A stretch of 7,808 nt of DNA from the NCBI GenBank assembly GCA_947177545.1, contig CAMWVF010000040.1, positions 1-7,808 of the forward strand. Direction: 5' to 3'. Each line of letters begins with the position of its first letter. The stretch's first letter is position 1. The notes beneath the pieces are model-generated. The model saw only the letters and a list, made by a program, of their open reading frames with translations. It did not search any database and was not told where the DNA came from. Source of the stretch: an uncultured Clostridia bacterium. Its GTDB lineage: Bacteria > Bacillota > Clostridia > Oscillospirales > Ruminococcaceae. The position numbers were made by a program, and so were the translations under genes. Shown here in pieces: positions 4,878 through 7,808 of the stretch.

Positions 4878-7166
4878 ATGGAAAAAAATCCAACCGTCCT
4901 TATCCTCACAGGGGGGGACGCTCTGCGGCTCCGCCCTCTGACCTGCACAAAGGTCCCCGCCCTGCTGCCCGTCTGCGGTACGCCGCTGATAAGCTATACA
5001 TTAAATCTGCTGGAGCAGCACGGCTTCGACAAAATTTTTACCGCCGCCGACAGGCTTTCCGACCAAGTTACAAATTATCTGGAGGACTTCCGCGACCTCG
5101 ATTTTATAATCACTCCCACCCCCGAGGGCACTTGCTCCGCTTTGTATAAGACCGCCGAGGTCATGGAGGACAATTCCCCGCTGATAGTGATTTACGGTAA
5201 TCTTTTGTTTGACGCCGACCTTACTTCCGCTCTTAAACAGCACGAGGAAAACGGCGCGGACGTGACAGTCCTTACCCTGCCCAAGGATATCCGCTCATAC
5301 TCGGACAGCGTCCTAACCGTGACGGACGGGGAAAAAAACATCACCGACCTTATCCCCTGCGCCGCACGGGAAAACTGCCGATCCGAGACCGCCGCCGCAG
5401 GTATTTTTATCTTCTCGAAAAAGTCCGCCCTTAAAGCCGCTGATTTTGCGGGGTACGGAGACATACTGACGGACTTCCTGCCCAAGCTTATCGCAAAAAA
5501 CGGCAAGGTACAGAGCTTTACAGCAGAGGGATATTTTTGCAGCATTTCTACGATCGAGGGGTACTTCGCCGCAAACAACGACGTTTTAAGCGGAACGTAT
5601 CCCCAACATCCCGAAAACATAGTGAGGACGGCGGAGACACGTCCCGAGTTGAAGCTTCTTCCCCCTGTCTATATTGCTCCCTCCTCGGAAATAAGCGCAG
5701 GAGTTGAAATAGGCGCGGGGACGATAATCGGTGAAAACGTAACAGTGTGCAGGGGAGCAAAGCTCCACGGGGCTATTTTAATGGACGGCGCGTTCATAGG
5801 CGAGAGAGCTACGGTGAACAACGGCGTGATAGGCACGGGAGCGCGGCTTTTGACGGGCGCGTCCGTCTATGAGGGAGCCGTTGTGGGGGACTCGGCTGTT
5901 ATTTCCGAGCAGGCGGTAGTCCGCAGCGGAGTAAAGATTTGGAACGGCAGGCATATCGACGCCTACTCCTGCGCGGCACAGGACATAAAGTACGGCTTTC
6001 TTACCCCCATGCGTATCGGCGAGGACGGCATTTGCGGCGAAACGGGAAGCATTATCACTCCCCAGACAGCGGCGGCTTGCGGCAGCGCCCTTGCTTCTCT
6101 TGGAAGTAAAATAGGCATTGCTTACAAGGACAATCCCGCTTCAAAAAGTCTCGCCATGGCAGTTGCGGCGGGAGTGACCTCCGCAGGCGGAGAGGTCTGG
6201 TTTTTCGGCGCAGCGTCAGCCCCTGCTTTGGAGTACTGCACAGCAAAGTCGGGACTTGCCGCAGGATGCTGGGTCGAAGCGGGCATAACCGCAAAAATTC
6301 GCCTTTGCTCCGGAGACGGTCTGCCTTTGACAAGAAGCGAGGAAAAGATAATCGAGGGGGGAGTGAACCGCAGCGAGTACAAGCGGGCAAGCTTCTCAAA
6401 ATTCGGTGAAATTCGGGACGCAGCCGCAATAACAAGACTGTACTCGGCAATGATAGAAGCCGCCGCTCCCAAAAAGCTGACGAGGATAAAGGCGGTTTTG
6501 AACACCTCCGGGACGGCGGTGAACGACCTTTGCAGCGGCATTCTGAACAAGATAAACAACAAAAACGGTTCTCCGCTGGTTTTCCACATCGGCAGCGACG
6601 GCAAAGGAGTATCGGCGTACACCGACAAGACGGGTTATGTTTTTGAAGAAAAGCTTCTGCTTATCGCCTGCATGAGGCGTTTTGCAATGGGGTACGATAT
6701 TGCTCTGCCCTATGATTTTCCCAAGGCGGCGGACAAGCTTGCGAAAAAGTTCGGGAGCAGGGTACTTCGGTACAGCGGCTGTCCTTCCGACCCTGCGGAC
6801 TCGGAGGCAAGGCGGCTTGCGGCGGAAACTCCATTTGTGCGTGACGGCGCGGCTTTGATGATGTCTGTACTGGAGGTTCTGGAAAGCAGGGACATAACCT
6901 TGGCGGAAGCTGTGGCGGAGCTGCCCGACATGGCGCTGTCCACAAGGTTTGTTGCAATTGACAAGCAGCCGGTACGTCTGCTGCGGAGCATTTTTGCCGG
7001 AGGAACTGCCACTGCGGACGGAGTGGAGATAAACGACCGCAAGGGGAGAGTGCTTATACGTCCCGTAAAGACGGAAAAGGGAGTGCTTATGAAAGTAGAG
7101 AGCTACTCTATGGAGGCGGCTGCGGAATTGTGCGATTTTTATCAGGATTTATTGCGGAACAATTAA
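4878..7166 (+). CDS. Nucleotidyltransferase / left-handed beta-helix / phosphohexomutase fusion with degenerate active sites, 762 aa
   Basis: Domains in order: sugar-phosphate nucleotidyltransferase fold (about 5-240), linker with hexapeptide repeats of a left-handed beta-helix (about 262-355, IGAGTIIGENVTV, VIGTGARL and similar), then the four domains of an alpha-D-phosphohexomutase (about 380-760). Families with this layout are annotated as GDP-mannose pyrophosphorylase/phosphomannomutase fusions. Key residues are missing. In the first half the GxGTRLxPLT...PK motif reads GGDALRLRPLTCTKVPA, the metal-site GD reads GN (107-108), and the usual DIGT reads SIST. In the second half the TASHNP phosphoserine loop is replaced by VEAGITAK (466-473), the DGDADR metal loop by GSDGKG (572-577), and RPSGTEP by RPVKTEK (728-734). 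The fold is well kept, so a structural or sugar-sensing role is more likely than catalysis. ATG at 4878 has AAAGGAG nine bases upstream. GC content is clearly higher than in the flanking DNA. No canonical terminator follows. Confidence 0.85.
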   Translation: MEKNPTVLILTGGDALRLRPLTCTKVPALLPVCGTPLISYTLNLLEQHGFDKIFTAADRLSDQVTNYLEDFRDLDFIITPTPEGTCSALYKTAEVMEDNSPLIVIYGNLLFDADLTSALKQHEENGADVTVLTLPKDIRSYSDSVLTVTDGEKNITDLIPCAARENCRSETAAAGIFIFSKKSALKAADFAGYGDILTDFLPKLIAKNGKVQSFTAEGYFCSISTIEGYFAANNDVLSGTYPQHPENIVRTAETRPELKLLPPVYIAPSSEISAGVEIGAGTIIGENVTVCRGAKLHGAILMDGAFIGERATVNNGVIGTGARLLTGASVYEGAVVGDSAVISEQAVVRSGVKIWNGRHIDAYSCAAQDIKYGFLTPMRIGEDGICGETGSIITPQTAAACGSALASLGSKIGIAYKDNPASKSLAMAVAAGVTSAGGEVWFFGAASAPALEYCTAKSGLAAGCWVEAGITAKIRLCSGDGLPLTRSEEKIIEGGVNRSEYKRASFSKFGEIRDAAAITRLYSAMIEAAAPKKLTRIKAVLNTSGTAVNDLCSGILNKINNKNGSPLVFHIGSDGKGVSAYTDKTGYVFEEKLLLIACMRRFAMGYDIALPYDFPKAADKLAKKFGSRVLRYSGCPSDPADSEARRLAAETPFVRDGAALMMSVLEVLESRDITLAEAVAELPDMALSTRFVAIDKQPVRLLRSIFAGGTATADGVEINDRKGRVLIRPVKTEKGVLMKVESYSMEAAAELCDFYQDLLRNN

Positions 7167-7186
7167 ATGATCCGATACGGCGCGCA

Positions 7187-7216
7187 GCGGGCGGATATAG
7201 GATCCGCCCATACATA
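7187..7216. repeat. Dispersed hairpin element GGGCGGAT-N5-ATCCGCCC
   Basis: GGGCGGAT (7189-7196) and ATCCGCCC (7202-7209) form a perfect 8-bp stem with a 5-nt loop, followed by ATACATA. No T tract follows, so it is a poor terminator in standard form, though it is the only strong structure after the fused gene (23 nt past the stop). A related, decayed copy lies at 4744-4772. GC-rich intergenic hairpins of this look are common in gut Firmicutes. Confidence 0.6.
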
Positions 7217-7335
7217 TAAGAACCTATATTCAAAAAAATACAGCGCAGGTCTTTTCGGCAAATTTTGCCCGCAGGAAGATAACTGCGTTAAAAATCCTTG
7301 TCATAAACAAAATTATGCTTTAAAATCCGCACACT

Positions 7336-7358
7336 TATCTTGTAAAGACAGGTTCTAA
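7336..7358. repeat. Dispersed repeat TATCTTGT-RARGACAGGTTCT, copy 2
   Basis: This copy differs from 68-90 at three positions. An inverted AGAACCT at 7219-7225 could pair with its AGGTTCT (7350-7356) and enclose 124 nt, which would be the layout of a small non-autonomous repeat, but seven bases are too few to be sure. Confidence 0.5.
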
Positions 7359-7377
7359 TTTTTAAATATTTTACCGT

Positions 7378-7392
7378 CGGGGACGTTCCCCG
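7378..7392. repeat. Short GC hairpin CGGGGA-CGT-TCCCCG just upstream of a -35 box
   Basis: Six-base perfect arms end two bases before the TTGACA at 7395. No T tract follows on the plus strand, and A-rich sequence follows on the minus strand. It may be an operator-like dyad for the promoter or the remains of a terminator for the upstream gene. Confidence 0.4.
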
Positions 7393-7394
7393 CC

Positions 7395-7423
7395 TTGACA
7401 ACAGATAATTTTTGGTGTATAAT
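7395..7423 (+). promoter_or_regulatory. Consensus sigma-A promoter of the Lys-rich gene at 7610
   Basis: TTGACA (7395-7400), 17 bases, TATAAT (7418-7423): an exact consensus match. Transcription should start near 7430, leaving a leader of about 180 nt. Confidence 0.9.
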
Positions 7424-7429
7424 AAAAAT

Positions 7430-7609
7430 GATTTATTATGTTCGGACTTAGACTTTCTAAAAACCAATATATCTAATCAATAGGTTGCAGGTATTTTGCT
7501 AAAACGCTTCTCCACACGCCCTGTAACAAAAGTATCCCGAAACAGAAACGATGTTTCGGTACATTCACACTACCCATACATATATAATGCTGAAAGGAAT
7601 GTTACTATA
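7430..7609 (+). promoter_or_regulatory. Structured leader of about 180 nt ahead of the GTG-started gene
   Basis: CCGAAACA (7537-7544) and TGTTTCGG (7552-7559) form a perfect 8-bp stem with a 7-nt loop, extended by GTA/TAC after a 2-nt bulge. Further upstream a TGCAGG-like segment near 7486 can pair with CCTGTA (7520-7525). No known riboswitch core was recognised and no T tract follows the stem, so the function is open. Confidence 0.4.
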
Positions 7610-7808
7610 GTGTCAAAAAACGATAATATCGAGCTGAACGCTTACGGGGAGAGAATTGCCCCCAAAAAACAGGTAAAAAATAACAATTTCATTAAAAAAA
7701 GCCCTAAAAATGTAAAGAAAACCGAACCTGCCAAAAAGGCGGACAACGTTTTCGCTAAAAAAGCTCCAGCAAAGCCTGTGAAAAAAACCGCTCCCCGAAA
7801 TAATAAAC
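7610..7808 (+). CDS. Lys-rich protein, N-terminal 66 residues only, runs off the window
   Basis: A GTG at 7610 opens a frame that continues to the window end. The ribosome site AAAGGA (7593-7598) is 11 bases upstream, slightly far. The visible part starts MSKNDNIELNAYGERIAPKK and continues with Lys, Ala, Pro and Asn (VKKTEPAKKADNVFAKKAPAKPVKK), so it is a strongly basic, probably disordered tail with no signal peptide or membrane segment. Such tails precede the folded part in several RNA-binding proteins of Clostridia, for example some RNase J or Rho proteins, but nothing here decides between them. I do not assign a function. Confidence 0.7.
   Translation, partial: MSKNDNIELNAYGERIAPKKQVKNNNFIKKSPKNVKKTEPAKKADNVFAKKAPAKPVKKTAPRNNK

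Larger units (their letters stand above)
7167..7609. other. Intergenic region of about 440 bp, no convincing gene
   Basis: The open frame at 7167-7358 starts at the base after the upstream stop, has no ribosome site of its own and runs through two dispersed repeats, so I do not call it. The region holds the GGGCGGAT hairpin, the AGGTTCT repeat, a CGGGGA-CGT-TCCCCG hairpin (7378-7392), a consensus promoter and a structured leader of about 180 nt. Confidence 0.7.

Noticed and set aside
7167..7358. 63-codon plus-strand frame directly after the fused gene
   Set aside because: It begins at the base after the stop, has no ribosome site, and runs through two dispersed repeats; no domain pattern.
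7587..7610. Seven-codon leader peptide (MLKGMLL) whose TAG overlaps the GTG at 7610
   Set aside because: No ribosome site ahead of its ATG; the purine run inside it is better explained as the ribosome site of the GTG gene.

Overview
The window looks like a chromosomal piece of a low-to-mid GC Firmicute, probably a Clostridia gut-type lineage (Oscillospiraceae/Ruminococcaceae-like). This is inferred from strong AGGAGG-type ribosome sites, three housekeeping promoters that match the sigma-A consensus exactly (TTGACA, 17 bp, TATAAT), a G5/3D cell-wall protein of the YabE/YocH type, and a compact TetR-ABC-FtsX cassette typical of that group. No plasmid, phage, CRISPR, tRNA or rRNA signature was seen, so the taxonomic call rests on gene style only.

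Left part (about 100-2760, minus strand): a tightly packed operon read right to left. A TetR-family regulator (2653-2084) is followed 16 nt later by a MacB/LolD-type ABC ATPase (2067-1375), then 4 nt later by a compact FtsX-type permease (1370-231), and then by a probable 40-residue single-pass membrane peptide (222-100) that overlaps no annotated-size gene and overlaps the permease gap only through its untranslated 5' side. One consensus promoter (2732-2704) drives it and is embedded in dyad sequences that are natural candidates for the TetR operator.

Middle (about 2654-3649): roughly 1 kb of AT-rich DNA without a convincing gene. It holds several hairpins, a two-copy 91-bp tandem repeat whose units each carry conserved stem-loops, a GTAATTGT/ACAATTAC palindrome, and a consensus promoter followed by a symmetric array of four TGTAAC-like half-sites. 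The array matches the WalR (YycF) recognition pattern and precedes a secreted G5/3D cell-wall protein (3650-4660), so cell-wall stress control by a WalRK-type two-component system is the best reading. That gene ends in a very strong terminator (4692-4726).

Right part (4878-7808, plus strand): a 762-residue protein made of a sugar-phosphate nucleotidyltransferase domain, a left-handed beta-helix and a complete four-domain phosphohexomutase fold. Signature catalytic residues of both enzyme halves are visibly replaced, so it appears to be a double pseudoenzyme. It has its own palindromic leader (4836-4859). After a 440-bp gap with dispersed repeats, another consensus promoter and a structured leader, a Lys-rich protein starts with GTG at 7610 and runs off the window.

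The operon on the left and the two plus-strand genes are separate transcription units. The 3D protein and possibly the fused sugar-enzyme-like protein point towards envelope biology, but no direct functional link among the units is shown by the sequence.
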